This document shows positions 34,742-43,756 of a DNA stretch of 43,793 bases, in pieces. The notes under the pieces were generated by a model. That model saw only the letters and a list, made by a program, of their open reading frames with translations, did not search any database and was not told where the DNA came from. The DNA comes from an uncultured Bacteroidota bacterium (GTDB lineage Bacteria; Bacteroidota; Bacteroidia; Bacteroidales; F082). The translations under genes were made by a program, and so were the position numbers. The stretch lies in NCBI GenBank assembly GCA_913009685.1, contig CAJVXP010000019.1, positions 1-43,793 on the forward strand. Direction: 5' to 3'. Position 1 is the first letter of the stretch; each line of letters opens with the position of its first letter.

Positions 34742-37700
34742 TTATTTTTCTTTGAAAAAGCTGTTAATAATTTTTTCAAACTGATTTATATCAATGGGTT
34801 TTGAAATGTATCCGTCAAATCCGTAGTGCAGTATCTCGTCGCGGTCGGCAGTCATGGCGCTGGCGGTTACAGCCACAATGGGGATATGTTTCAGGTTTTT
34901 TTCTTTTCTAATGGCATCGAAAGCCCTGAAACCGTTCATTACCGGCATGGCAATATCCATCAGGATAAGGTCAGGATGATACGTTTTGGCTTTGGAAATT
35001 CCATCCTGACCGTCATAAGCTTCTATTATCCGGAAATCTTCACCGAGCAGACCTTTTATGGTGAGCAGATTGTCCACATTGTCCTCAACCACCAAAATCA
35101 GCGGTTTTTCCCCGGTTTGCGTTTTTGTTTTTTTCAGATTTTTGATACGTTTTCCGGCAGCCTCTTCCTCTGTGGTTTTCTTTTCAGGAAATACCATCTC
35201 AAAAACCAACTGTAACAATTGCTCCCTGTTCACATCGCCCTTTTGAATCAATTGATAAATGTGGTTGTGCTTTAAATTTTTCAGGTCTTTTCCTTCGAGA
35301 TGTTTGGCGGTAAGCACCAATACAGGGAGCTTGGCGGTATCCACATTGGCACGGATGGCTTCCAGTACCTGAAAGCCATCTATGTCGGGCATCATCAAAT
35401 CCAGAATCATGGCATCGGGCAGTGTTTTGGCGATTTGTTCCAGTGCCTCGCGGCCATTGTGGGATACTAATACCTGAAAGCCCGCTTCAATCAAAATGTC
35501 TTTAAGCTGAATGATAGCCGGTTCACTGTCTTCCACTATCAGAATGGTTTTTTCTTTGGCTTGAGCTTTGCTTTCGGTAATTGGTTTTTTTCTTCTGGCC
35601 ATGGAAGTTTGTTGAATTACAGGAATGTTTTCTGTTATTTTTGTTTCCAGGGGCTCCAAAGGAAGAATCAAAGTAAAGGCTGAACCTTTTCCGGAAGTGC
35701 TTTGTACTTCTATGGTTCCTCCCAGCAAGTGGGCGTATCTCCTGGCTATGGAGAGTCCCAGCCCTGTTCCACCATATTTGCGCGATGTGCTGCTGTCTAT
35801 CTGCCGGAATTCATCAAAAATATTAGAGATTTGGTCAGATGGAATTCCGATTCCGGTATCGCTTACCAGGATATGCAGATAGTCGTCTTTTTCAAAAGCG
35901 GTTACCTCTACCTTGCCTTTTTCGGTGAATTTCACTGCATTACCAATGAGGTTTTGCAGAATATGTCTGATTTTATTGCCATCGCTTTTCAGGGAGGGCA
36001 GGTCTTCATTTATCAATGACTTTAAAGTTATGTTTTTCTCAGTAGCCTGAGGCTCAATCAGGGTGATCATTTCGTTTATCAGGTCTTTGATGTTGATGTC
36101 TGCCTGTTCAATTTCAACATGTCCCGATTCGATACGTGACAGATCCAACACATCATTAATCAATTCGAGCAGTTGTTTGCCATTGCGTTCAATGACATCG
36201 ATATAAGAATATTCTTCCTCCGGAATGGCAGTTTTTAGCTTTCTCTTTAACACGCTGGAAAGCGCTATCACTGAATTAAGCGGAGTGCGCAATTCATGAC
36301 TCATATTGGAAAGAAAGGTTGATTTCAGCCGGTTAGCTTCGTCAAGTTGATTTTTTTGCATTTTCAGTTCGGTATTTTGCCGGCTAAGTTCCAGCGATTG
36401 TGCCGAAAGTTCTTTTCCCTGAATTTCCAGTTCGGTATTTTGCTTTTCTAATTGTGTGGCTTGTTCCTTAATCTGATGGAAAAGAAGAACTCCGTTGATA
36501 CGGGCAGTAAGAGAGGGAAAAACACCTTGTAGCAGTAGTAAAGTTTCGCTTGTGTAAGTGTAAATGCTTGCGAGGGAGATGACAGCTACTGTTTCTTTTC
36601 CCGAAACAATGGGAAGTGTAATTATCTCTTTCGGTTTAAAATTACCGCTTGTAGTAATAAAAGTAAAAGAGGTGTCGTCGGGGATTTCCTGTAAATGGAC
36701 AATTTTTTTGTTGGCTATTGCTTTTCCAAATTCTCCTTCTTTCAATTTAACCGAAAAACGGGTTTTTGCTTTCGCCGAAAGGCCAAAAGATTCCAACAGG
36801 ATAAATTTTGTTTTCTCATTGTTCAGTAAATAAAAAGCACCCATCTGCGATTGTGTTACTTCAGCAAGCGCATTTATTAATGCTCTGGAGAAGAGGGTTA
36901 AATCTTCTCTTTTAAAAAGGGAAGTGTTAAAACGGAAAGTCTTGTGTTCCAGGCTAATCTGAGATTGAATAGTTAAAGCCATCTGGTTGAAAGCTCCCGC
37001 AAGAGCCCCAAGCTCGTTTTTTGATGAATAGTTAACCCTTGCTTCATAATTACCTCCCGAAAACTTTTTCGTTGCCAGGGTAAGCTTTTTTATGGGGGAA
37101 TTGATGGTGCGGTAAAGCATATAATAGAAAACAAAAAGAAATACCAGAATGATTCCTAACAGGAGAAACAGCTGTTGTTTCAGTTTGTTTCTCTGATTTT
37201 GTGCGTTTTGATAAAATTTGTTGGCTTCCTGATTGGCAAAAAGGCTAATGGTGTGAATTCCTTTCAGAAGCTGATTTACATGGGAACCTTCGCTTCCATT
37301 TAAAGCAGTCATTTCCTTCGCTTCCTTTATTTTTCCTGCACGAACCATGTCAACAGCCTCATCCTTAATGATATTCCATTTGTTAAATACATTTTCTACT
37401 TTTTTAATATTGGTTTTGGGTCCCATGTATTGCGAGTAGAGTATCTTAAAACGCCGGTTTACATCTGCGCTGTTATCGTTAAGGCTTTGAAGAATATTTC
37501 GTCTTTTTGCTGTTGTATTTTCCAGAACGTATTCTTGCATGTTTCTGTGCATGGCAATAATATCGGCCTCCAGCCCGCTTAGTGCCTGTCTTACTGCCAG
37601 TGGATGATTGTAAAGGCTTTTTGTCTGTTTCCACAGGGTGTTGGCCTGGTACCACGAAATACCTCCCTGAAGTAAAACCACAAAAAAGATAAATGCAAAG

Positions 37701-37744
37701 GCCAGGCGGAGTTGATACGCTATTTTTAAATTATTAAATTTCAT
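34742..37744 (-). CDS. Membrane hybrid histidine kinase: TM-sensor-TM-HAMP-GAF-HisKA-HATPase-REC-REC
   Basis: A 1000-residue sensor. A membrane helix (~11-30) leads to a periplasmic all-helical region (~31-190, four-helix-bundle type as in chemoreceptors), then a second helix (~191-210) and HAMP (~211-265). A GAF domain (~275-420) precedes a coiled coil with repeated ELS/NTELK motifs (~422-470). HisKA has H483 in NMSHELRTP, and the ATPase has N602 and GGTGLGLS. Two receivers follow: D782 in MILDLMMPD and D930 in LILMDIAMP. The first receiver ends with an atypical QLIQKGD in place of the usual KP loop. The gene is flanked by cheR upstream and the second kinase 6 bases downstream. Confidence 0.95.
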   Translation of the reverse strand: MKFNNLKIAYQLRLAFAFIFFVVLLQGGISWYQANTLWKQTKSLYNHPLAVRQALSGLEADIIAMHRNMQEYVLENTTAKRRNILQSLNDNSADVNRRFKILYSQYMGPKTNIKKVENVFNKWNIIKDEAVDMVRAGKIKEAKEMTALNGSEGSHVNQLLKGIHTISLFANQEANKFYQNAQNQRNKLKQQLFLLLGIILVFLFVFYYMLYRTINSPIKKLTLATKKFSGGNYEARVNYSSKNELGALAGAFNQMALTIQSQISLEHKTFRFNTSLFKREDLTLFSRALINALAEVTQSQMGAFYLLNNEKTKFILLESFGLSAKAKTRFSVKLKEGEFGKAIANKKIVHLQEIPDDTSFTFITTSGNFKPKEIITLPIVSGKETVAVISLASIYTYTSETLLLLQGVFPSLTARINGVLLFHQIKEQATQLEKQNTELEIQGKELSAQSLELSRQNTELKMQKNQLDEANRLKSTFLSNMSHELRTPLNSVIALSSVLKRKLKTAIPEEEYSYIDVIERNGKQLLELINDVLDLSRIESGHVEIEQADINIKDLINEMITLIEPQATEKNITLKSLINEDLPSLKSDGNKIRHILQNLIGNAVKFTEKGKVEVTAFEKDDYLHILVSDTGIGIPSDQISNIFDEFRQIDSSTSRKYGGTGLGLSIARRYAHLLGGTIEVQSTSGKGSAFTLILPLEPLETKITENIPVIQQTSMARRKKPITESKAQAKEKTILIVEDSEPAIIQLKDILIEAGFQVLVSHNGREALEQIAKTLPDAMILDLMMPDIDGFQVLEAIRANVDTAKLPVLVLTAKHLEGKDLKNLKHNHIYQLIQKGDVNREQLLQLVFEMVFPEKKTTEEEAAGKRIKNLKKTKTQTGEKPLILVVEDNVDNLLTIKGLLGEDFRIIEAYDGQDGISKAKTYHPDLILMDIAMPVMNGFRAFDAIRKEKNLKHIPIVAVTASAMTADRDEILHYGFDGYISKPIDINQFEKIINSFFKEK

Positions 37745-37839
37745 CTATTTTAATTTTATAATGACTAAATCAATTGTTTTCTTCTTATGGGGAGCAGGTC
37801 TGGCTTCCCCGGAAAGGGCTTTTGTATAAATTGATTTTT

Positions 37840-38682
37840 TCATGAGTATATCGGTGTTGTTTCTTTTTGAAAAATAGCAGCCGGAGGGCAAACCTCGTAC
37901 AGTTTATGTTCTGCAAGTATTTCCTTTTCCGAGTCGCCGGTTACTAACAGTCCACCACTTGTCAGGTTTTTTTTTAGCTTTTGAACGATTTGGCTTCTGA
38001 TTTTAGCGTTGTAGTAGATAAATAAATTGCTACAGTAAATCAGGTCAAAAGAGCCGTAAATACTGTTTGGCGGACTAATGGTTTTCGTGTCCAGTATATC
38101 GTAAATGGAAAAATCAACCGATTCCCTGATGCGGGGAATTAATTTGTAGCATTTACCATTGGGATAAAAATATTCATTCAGATATTTTAATGGTATCTTT
38201 TGCAATTGGTCAACCGGATATGATCCTTCTTTTGCCTTTTCTATTTCGGAAAGACAGATGTCTGATGCAAAAATCTGAACAGTTGTATTACTGTGGTAGA
38301 ACATTTTCAGATGATCAATAAGCATGGCCAGAGAGTAAGCCTCCTGCCCGGCAGCAGCGGCGGCCGACCATATTCTGATCTCATTTTTTTCAGAATTATC
38401 TTTTTTGGAGAAAAAGGAAGGCAGTATCCACTGTTTCAGTAAAGCAAAAACAAGCGGATCTCTGAAGAATTCGCTGTAAGTGATGTTAAAAGAACGGACA
38501 AGGTTCTTTGTTTCTTCAGGATGGACTTTTAGAAAAGCATAATAATCACGGAGAATTTGAAACCCTGCCCCTTTGATCCTTTCTTCCAGTGTCTGGTTTA
38601 AAAAATCCTCATCATACTTCGATAAATCCTGCCCTGTTGATTGCTTGATGAAACGGATAATATCTGATTTTGCCTTTTGCAT
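37840..38682 (-). CDS. CheR-type protein-glutamate methyltransferase
   Basis: A 280-residue SAM-dependent enzyme that methylates glutamates on chemoreceptor-like proteins. A helical N-terminal domain (~1-75) ends at the ITYSEFFRDP motif, equivalent to the usual T-x-x-FFR. The SAM-binding loop WSAAAAAGQEAYSLAM replaces the usual WSAGCSTGEEPYS form, so it is divergent. FASDICLSEIEKAKEG and FDLIYCSNLFIYY are standard. No CheB, CheA, CheW or MCP is nearby; the likely target is the helical sensor or signalling coil of the adjacent membrane kinase, which is inference. AGGAGG just upstream gives a strong SD site. Confidence 0.9.
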   Translation of the reverse strand: MQKAKSDIIRFIKQSTGQDLSKYDEDFLNQTLEERIKGAGFQILRDYYAFLKVHPEETKNLVRSFNITYSEFFRDPLVFALLKQWILPSFFSKKDNSEKNEIRIWSAAAAAGQEAYSLAMLIDHLKMFYHSNTTVQIFASDICLSEIEKAKEGSYPVDQLQKIPLKYLNEYFYPNGKCYKLIPRIRESVDFSIYDILDTKTISPPNSIYGSFDLIYCSNLFIYYNAKIRSQIVQKLKKNLTSGGLLVTGDSEKEILAEHKLYEVCPPAAIFQKETTPIYS

Positions 38683-38685
38683 CTA

Positions 38686-38691
38686 CCTCCT
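38686..38691 (-). promoter_or_regulatory. Shine-Dalgarno site of cheR-like gene
   Basis: The minus strand reads AGGAGG, then TAG, then the ATG. It is one of few real SD sites in the window and fixes the start. Confidence 0.65.
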
Positions 38692-38736
38692 ATATTGTTC
38701 ATTGTATCCGAATAGCAGTACAAGTGAGCATCACCA

Positions 38737-38744
38737 CAAAATTA
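38737..38744 (-). promoter_or_regulatory. -7 promoter element for the cheR-kinase operon
   Basis: The minus strand reads TAATTTTG (TAnnTTTG), 54 bases before the cheR-like start. It suggests cheR and both kinases can be transcribed separately from the upstream receiver gene. Confidence 0.5.
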
Positions 38745-38875
38745 CATATAAATTGGTAGTTTCTTTACTGATTTGCATTATATATTTGTTCCGGGGACAA
38801 AATAGCAGGATTCTGCTCTTCCTGGTTTCCTGGATGCTGAGATGTAATACCAGAAAAGGCAGGAAACGGGAGTGG

Positions 38876-39265
38876 TTATTTACCGAGATACTTTCCCAGC
38901 AATTCAAACAAATGTTCCCGGAGAATGGGTTTGGCGATGAATTCATCGGCTCCCGAAGAGAGGGAATTGGCTTTGTCATAATCAAAGGCGTAAGCCGTCT
39001 CCACAATAACCGGAATCTCCGGAAAGATTTCCTTCAGCTCTTTTGTGGCTGTCAGGCCGTCTTTTAACGGCATTTTAATGTCCATCAAAACAAGGTCAAC
39101 CGCTGGCTCTTTCGTGCAATAGGCCAAAGCTTCGTTCCCATTCTTTACAAATATTAACTTCGCTTTAGTGAGCTCCAGAATTTTAGCAAAATATTTTCTT
39201 GACAAAATATCATCATCTGCTATCAGAATAGTTTTGTCAGGCCAGCTGTATTGATTATAGTCCAT
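38876..39265 (-). CDS. Single-domain response regulator (CheY-like receiver)
   Basis: A 129-residue receiver with the acidic pair in IADDD (~16-19), phosphoacceptor D62 in LVLMDIKMP, the switch Thr in VIVETAYAF, and Lys in FIAKPI near residue 109. It has no output domain, so it acts by protein contact or as a phosphorelay shuttle. It heads the signalling block on the same strand as cheR and the two hybrid kinases (193-bp gap to cheR), and is the likely partner or phosphate sink for them. A TAnnTTTG element lies upstream. Confidence 0.95.
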   Translation of the reverse strand: MDYNQYSWPDKTILIADDDILSRKYFAKILELTKAKLIFVKNGNEALAYCTKEPAVDLVLMDIKMPLKDGLTATKELKEIFPEIPVIVETAYAFDYDKANSLSSGADEFIAKPILREHLFELLGKYLGK

Positions 39266-39302
39266 TTAGCACTTTTTTACAGAAAACTCCTGTTGACTTC
39301 TG

Positions 39303-39310
39303 CAAAGTTA
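39303..39310 (-). promoter_or_regulatory. -7 promoter element for the response regulator
   Basis: The minus strand reads TAACTTTG, 37 bases before the start at 39265. Confidence 0.55.
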
Positions 39311-39472
39311 CAAAAAAATATTCTCATTGAGACCTTAAAAAAAGGCTTTGATTTTCCAGTGATGTCATTGAAGCTGTTTAAAAACTATGCTTTTTCAATG
39401 GATGTACATGCCCTAAATTCGTGCCTGGCAAAGATGGCCATCTTTATAAGCGTTTTCCTCCTGACATTTCCT

Positions 39473-39480
39473 TATTTTTG
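39473..39480 (+). promoter_or_regulatory. -7 promoter element for the rhomboid gene
   Basis: TATTTTTG matches TAnnTTTG, 25 bases before the ATG at 39506. It argues against the longer frame starting at 39251. Confidence 0.6.
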
Positions 39481-39505
39481 CACCTTTACTCAGAAACTCA
39501 TTTTT

Positions 39506-40108
39506 ATGAATATCATAATTATTGTCATCACGGTTATAATATCTATTTTGGCCTTTTATAATCCTGTATTGTTTGAACGGCTGAAGTTTGACCCGTATGC
39601 CGTTAAAAACAGAAATGAGAGTTGGCGTTTTGGTTCTTATGCCCTGGTTCATGCCGGCTGGTTGCATTTGTTAATCAACATGTGGGTGCTTTATTCTTTT
39701 GGGGATATTGTTGAAAGGACTTTCAGGCTGAATTACGGGGTCAAAGGGATGTTTTATTATCTGTTGTTTTATGTCGGGGGCATCCTGTTTTCAGTGCTTT
39801 TCGATTTTAACAAATATAAAAATAACGTTTATTACAGTGCTGTGGGGGCTTCGGGAGCGGTTTCGGCTGTGGTGTTTTCCAGCATCCTGATTTATCCTGT
39901 GGGAAGCATTTATCTTTTCCCCATTCCTTTTTCTATTCCATCATGGCTCTTTGGTATTTTGTATCTCTCGTATATGATTTATATGCAAAAACACGGACAT
40001 GATAATGTGGGGCATAGTGCGCATTTCTGGGGTGCTGTTTTCGGTATGGGCTTGACAATAATATTGCTTCCCCATGTTTTGAGCAGTTTTATGATTCAAA
40101 TGTTTTAG
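39506..40108 (+). CDS. Rhomboid family intramembrane serine protease
   Basis: A 200-residue inner membrane protease with about six helices. The catalytic serine is S116 in AVGASGAVSA and the catalytic histidine is H173 in HSAHFWGAVFG. The supporting HAGWLHLLINM (H49, H54, N58) lies in the second helix. Substrates are unknown. The reading frame is open back to 39251, but the extra 85 residues overlap the divergent receiver's start and its promoter and look non-protein-like. The start at 39506 gives the standard short six-helix form and follows a promoter element. Confidence 0.93.
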   Translation: MNIIIIVITVIISILAFYNPVLFERLKFDPYAVKNRNESWRFGSYALVHAGWLHLLINMWVLYSFGDIVERTFRLNYGVKGMFYYLLFYVGGILFSVLFDFNKYKNNVYYSAVGASGAVSAVVFSSILIYPVGSIYLFPIPFSIPSWLFGILYLSYMIYMQKHGHDNVGHSAHFWGAVFGMGLTIILLPHVLSSFMIQMF

Positions 40109-40174
40109 CAGGCTATTGTATTGTTGTAGGATATTATATAGCCATCGGATGCTGCAAATTATTCAGCAATTGTT

Positions 40175-40182
40175 TATTTTTG
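40175..40182 (+). promoter_or_regulatory. -7 element four bases before the flippase start
   Basis: TATTTTTG is followed by TGTG and then ATG at 40187. As for aroB, the transcript would start at or almost at the start codon. Confidence 0.55.
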
Positions 40183-40186
40183 TGTG

Positions 40187-41683
40187 ATGCAGAAGAAATT
40201 TCTGAAGAACCTGATGTTTTTGTTATTCCTGAACCTCTTGGTAAAACCGTTCTGGATTTTGGGAATTGACCGGCAGGTACAGAATGTTACCGGTACGCAG
40301 GAATATGGTTTTTACTTTGCCATTTTCAACTTTTCTTATCTCTTTTTCATCTTTCTTGATTTGGGGATTACCAACTTCAACAACCGTAACATTGCCCGCA
40401 ACAACCATCAGTTGCAGGAACATTTTGGCGGTATGGCTACCATGAAGTTACTCCTTGGTTTTGGGTACGGCATCCTCGTTTTTGTTGTTGCCTGGCTTAT
40501 CGGATATCAGGGACCCCAGCTTTATCTGCTCGCGTGGGTGGGTTTCAACCAGTTTCTGCTATCTTTTATTTTGTATTTGCGGTCAAATATTTCCGGGCTG
40601 TTGCTATTTTCTACCGACAGTATAATTTCCGTCATGGACCGCATGCTAATGATTCTTATTGTAGGGACATTGCTTTGGTCAGGATGGTTCGGAGGGCCTT
40701 TTTCCATCGAATGGTTTGTTTATTCCCAAACGCTGGCTTATCTGCTTACGGTAACTTTTGCACTTATGGTTGTCCTTCGCAAATCAGGAAAACTAAGATT
40801 ACACTGGGATTTTTCTTTTTTTAAAATGATACTTCGCAGAAGTCTGCCTTTTGCTTTGCTGGTACTCATTATGAGCTTCTATTCCCGCATGGACAGTGTT
40901 ATGATTGAACGGTTGTTGCCCCATCCGCTTGGCGACCAGCAGGCTGGTGTATATGCGCAGGGCTACCGGCTGTTGGATGCTGCCCAAAATGTGGCTTATC
41001 TGTTTGCTGTTTTGTTGCTTCCTCTGTTTTCGAAAATGCTAAAAGAGAAAAAATCCATTGATGGTTTGGTCACGTTGTCTTTTTCAATCATTATGAGCGG
41101 AGCGCTGATTGTAGCAGTTGTAACACAATTTTTTGCTAAGGATATTATGCTGTTGATGTATTCTCAGCATGCAGGCGAAACAACCATAGCTTTCGACCTG
41201 CGTATCGCACAATCAGCATGCATCTTTAAGCTGTTGATGTGGAGTTTTGTGGGCGTGGCATCAAACTATATTTTCGGAACGTTGCTTACGGCAAACAACA
41301 GTCTTAGAACACTGAATACCATTGCCTTGTTGGGACTTTTGCTCAATTTTAGCCTAAACTGGATACTCATCCCCAAATATCATGCGGTGGGATCGGCTGT
41401 GGCAACACTGTCAACACAAATACTGACGGCTTTATTGCAAATCATATTCGCTTTTGTAATTTTACATCTAAAAAGCAGATTCAGGTTGTGGTTTCGGCTG
41501 TCATTATTGTTTGCAGGAACCTTTTTGCTGGCATTTGTCTTACAATATTTGAATATTGGATCGTGGGAAATAAGACTGTTGTTGTTAACAGGTCTCGGAT
41601 TCCTTTTGGGAATTACCGTCAAGGCACTGGATATTAAGCAGTTTGTCGGTATTCTCAAAGACAAAACCAACGAAAACATTTAA
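40187..41683 (+). CDS. Oligosaccharide flippase (Wzx-like, MOP superfamily)
   Basis: A 498-residue integral membrane protein with about 14 helices, expected to flip lipid-linked oligosaccharide units across the inner membrane. The first helix is followed by FWILGIDRQVQNVTGTQEYGFYFAIFNFSYL, the typical first-loop pattern, then LDLGITNFNNRNIA. Later regions have YSRMDSVMIERLL and NIALLGLLLNFSLNWILIPKYHAVGSAVAT-type segments, common to PST/Wzx proteins. A GTG codon at 40184 precedes the ATG; 40187 is used. It opens a surface polysaccharide locus continued by the Wzz-like and O-antigen ligase-like genes. The exact repeat unit is unknown. Confidence 0.9.
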   Translation: MQKKFLKNLMFLLFLNLLVKPFWILGIDRQVQNVTGTQEYGFYFAIFNFSYLFFIFLDLGITNFNNRNIARNNHQLQEHFGGMATMKLLLGFGYGILVFVVAWLIGYQGPQLYLLAWVGFNQFLLSFILYLRSNISGLLLFSTDSIISVMDRMLMILIVGTLLWSGWFGGPFSIEWFVYSQTLAYLLTVTFALMVVLRKSGKLRLHWDFSFFKMILRRSLPFALLVLIMSFYSRMDSVMIERLLPHPLGDQQAGVYAQGYRLLDAAQNVAYLFAVLLLPLFSKMLKEKKSIDGLVTLSFSIIMSGALIVAVVTQFFAKDIMLLMYSQHAGETTIAFDLRIAQSACIFKLLMWSFVGVASNYIFGTLLTANNSLRTLNTIALLGLLLNFSLNWILIPKYHAVGSAVATLSTQILTALLQIIFAFVILHLKSRFRLWFRLSLLFAGTFLLAFVLQYLNIGSWEIRLLLLTGLGFLLGITVKALDIKQFVGILKDKTNENI

Positions 41684-41697
41684 AAATAGCGTCTCTA

Positions 41698-41720
41698 AAC
41701 TTCATGGGAAGTTACTTTTT
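41698..41720 (+). terminator. Possible weak terminator after the flippase
   Basis: AACTTC-ATGG-GAAGTT (41698-41713) is followed by ACTTTTT. The stem has only six pairs, so termination may be partial. Confidence 0.45.
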
Positions 41721-41745
41721 CTTTCCGCTGCCCCGTTTATTTTTA

Positions 41746-41753
41746 TACTTTTG
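41746..41753 (+). promoter_or_regulatory. -7 promoter element for the Wzz-like gene
   Basis: TACTTTTG matches TAnnTTTG. The next ATG is about 150 bases away at 41906, implying an unusually long AT-rich leader. Leaders before polysaccharide loci can bind antiterminators, but no such site is recognised. Confidence 0.45.
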
Positions 41754-41905
41754 ATTTTTGAATAAAATGCACAACTTTGAAAAAGGAAGCTTGGGAATTA
41801 TCTTTTTTTTTTGGTTATTAAATTTAATAAATAGCATTGTTAATCAGTAAATAGTAAAAGAAACAAATTGATTATCTGATAAATCATTTTTAAAAATATT
41901 AAAAT

Positions 41906-42859
41906 ATGGAATATAAATTTGACAGTCGGGCAAGTTGGCAGATCATAATGAAATGGAAATACCATCTTCTTATCATTGTTTTGGTTACTGCCGGCCTTGC
42001 GGCTATTTTTTCCGGTCCCCGGTTCATTATTCCGCTTTATAAATCGTATGCTGTTGTTTATCCCGATAACATTAAAGCATATTCCAAAGAGAGTACAACC
42101 GAGCAGATGATTCAGGTGTTTCACTCACAGGACATTACTGACAGTATGATACGACGGTTCGGTTTAGCTAAGCATTACAAGATTGATCCACATTATAAAT
42201 ATTTCCAAACAGAGCTTTACAGACGTTATGGTGAGAATGTCAAAATCAGCAAAACAAGCTACGAAGCTGTAGATGTTGAGGTACTCGATAGAGACCCTGA
42301 TACAGCCAGGCTGATGGTAGACGCTTTGCTGAACTTTTACAATAAAAAAGTTCGGCGCATGCAAAAAGAAAAGTTTGGGGAACTGGCTAATGCCTATGCC
42401 GGCCAGCTAAGGCGTGAACGGTATGTTATGGATTCGATAAAAAATCGATTGAGAGAGCTGGGAACCCAAAAAGGTATTTTTGAATATACCTACCAGTCAC
42501 AACAGATTATGAAGGCCTATCTGCGTAATGTTCAGGGGGGGCCGGAGGCGGTAAACACAAAAGAGGCCAGGCGGCTGGCGCGTAACATGGGCAAGTACGG
42601 GGGCGAACTGGTTCAGCTGGTCAAGATGCTACAGAAAGAAGCAGCTGCCTATGTTAATGTGAAATTAAGTTATGAGACGGAATATCGCCATGTTATTTCA
42701 AATGTAACTTATACCAATGTGGTAACCCATCCGTATGCGTCTGACAAAAAGACTTATCCTGTGCGCTGGCTTATTGTGTTGGTGTCCGTTCTCTCTGTGT
42801 TTACACTTTCGCTGATTGTAATCTCTTTTTTGGAAAGAAAGAAGAGCACAGAAAACTAA
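41906..42859 (+). CDS. Wzz-like polysaccharide chain-length/export protein
   Basis: A 317-residue protein with a cytoplasmic tail, a membrane helix (~21-40), a periplasmic, largely helical region (~45-285) and a second helix (~287-308), which is the Wzz/PCP topology. The N-terminal domain has YKSYAVVYPDN, equivalent to the Wzz strand after the first helix. SITDSMIRRF-like and VDVEVLDRDPDTARLMVDALLNFYN segments are typical of the family, and a long coiled region follows (~125-245). No tyrosine kinase domain is attached. Expected to set glycan chain length together with the polymerase next door. The O-antigen ligase-like gene starts 9 bases downstream. Confidence 0.88.
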   Translation: MEYKFDSRASWQIIMKWKYHLLIIVLVTAGLAAIFSGPRFIIPLYKSYAVVYPDNIKAYSKESTTEQMIQVFHSQDITDSMIRRFGLAKHYKIDPHYKYFQTELYRRYGENVKISKTSYEAVDVEVLDRDPDTARLMVDALLNFYNKKVRRMQKEKFGELANAYAGQLRRERYVMDSIKNRLRELGTQKGIFEYTYQSQQIMKAYLRNVQGGPEAVNTKEARRLARNMGKYGGELVQLVKMLQKEAAAYVNVKLSYETEYRHVISNVTYTNVVTHPYASDKKTYPVRWLIVLVSVLSVFTLSLIVISFLERKKSTEN

Positions 42860-42868
42860 TTACAGGCT

Positions 42869-43756
42869 ATGTATCTTTCGGATAAAACAAAGAATATCAT
42901 AGTATTATATCTGCTTACCGCTTTATTTTTAAGTGCAAGTTTCTATTTTATGTTAAAAAAAGAGACTTTGTGGTTTTTTGTTTTGCCGTTGGTGCTCATT
43001 GTCGCATACTATTATGTTGTCTCGCTTGATAAAGTTCTTCTGTTTATTACTTTTTTTACGCCTCTCGCCATAAGTCTTCAGGATCCCCGCATTGGTGCTG
43101 CGTTGTCGGTGCCTACGGAACCGTTGATGTTTGGTGTAGTGATTATCTTTTGTGGAAGTCTGCTTTTGGAGCGAAACTACAATCGTCATGTCGCCCGGCA
43201 TCCACTTTCCTATCTCATATATTTCAGCCTTCTTTGGATGCTGATAACTTCCTTTACCAGTCATTTGCCGCTGGTTTCTTTTAAACATCTCTTGTCACGG
43301 ATTTGGTTCGTGATTCCATTTTATTTTGCGGCTGTTCCTATGTTTCGGAACAAAAAAAACATCCACCGCTTTTTGTGGTTATACATGCTGGCGCTCAGTG
43401 GCATTATTGTTTATACGCTCATTCGTCATGCGGCACACGGTTTCGATGAAGAATCGGGGCACTGGGTCATGTCGCCTTTTTACAACGACCACACCGCTTA
43501 CGGTGCGGCTTTGGCCATGTATCTGCCGGTTTTGGCAGGTTACCTTTTTTATCCGGGACTTTCTTTTTACAAAAAATTACTGGTTTTTCCGTTTCTGGTC
43601 TTATACGTCGTCGCTATTATCTTTTCGTACACACGGGCGGCCTGGCTGGGTGTTGGAGTAGCTGGTGTTGTTTTGTTGCTGGTACTGCTGCATATTCGTT
43701 TCCGTTGGGTGATGGTTGGGGCTGTTGTGCTTGTGGCAATGGGTTTTGTGTTTTAT
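42869..43756 (+). CDS. O-antigen ligase/polymerase-like membrane protein, 3' truncated
   Basis: The open frame from ATG 42869 runs to the contig end with no stop; about 296 codons are genomic. It encodes a very hydrophobic protein with about eight or nine helices so far. The central motif NDHTAYGAALAMYLPVLAG and SYTRAAWLGVGV after it are hallmarks of the O-antigen ligase (WaaL/Wzy_C) family, where the periplasmic loop after these helices is catalytic. That loop and the C-terminus are missing because adapter sequence replaces them from 43757. It likely polymerises or ligates the glycan handled by the flippase and Wzz-like protein upstream. Confidence 0.85.

Noticed and set aside
39251-39505. 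85-residue N-terminal extension of the rhomboid protease
   Set aside because: It overlaps the start of the divergent response regulator and that gene's promoter; a TAnnTTTG element lies just before the shorter start.
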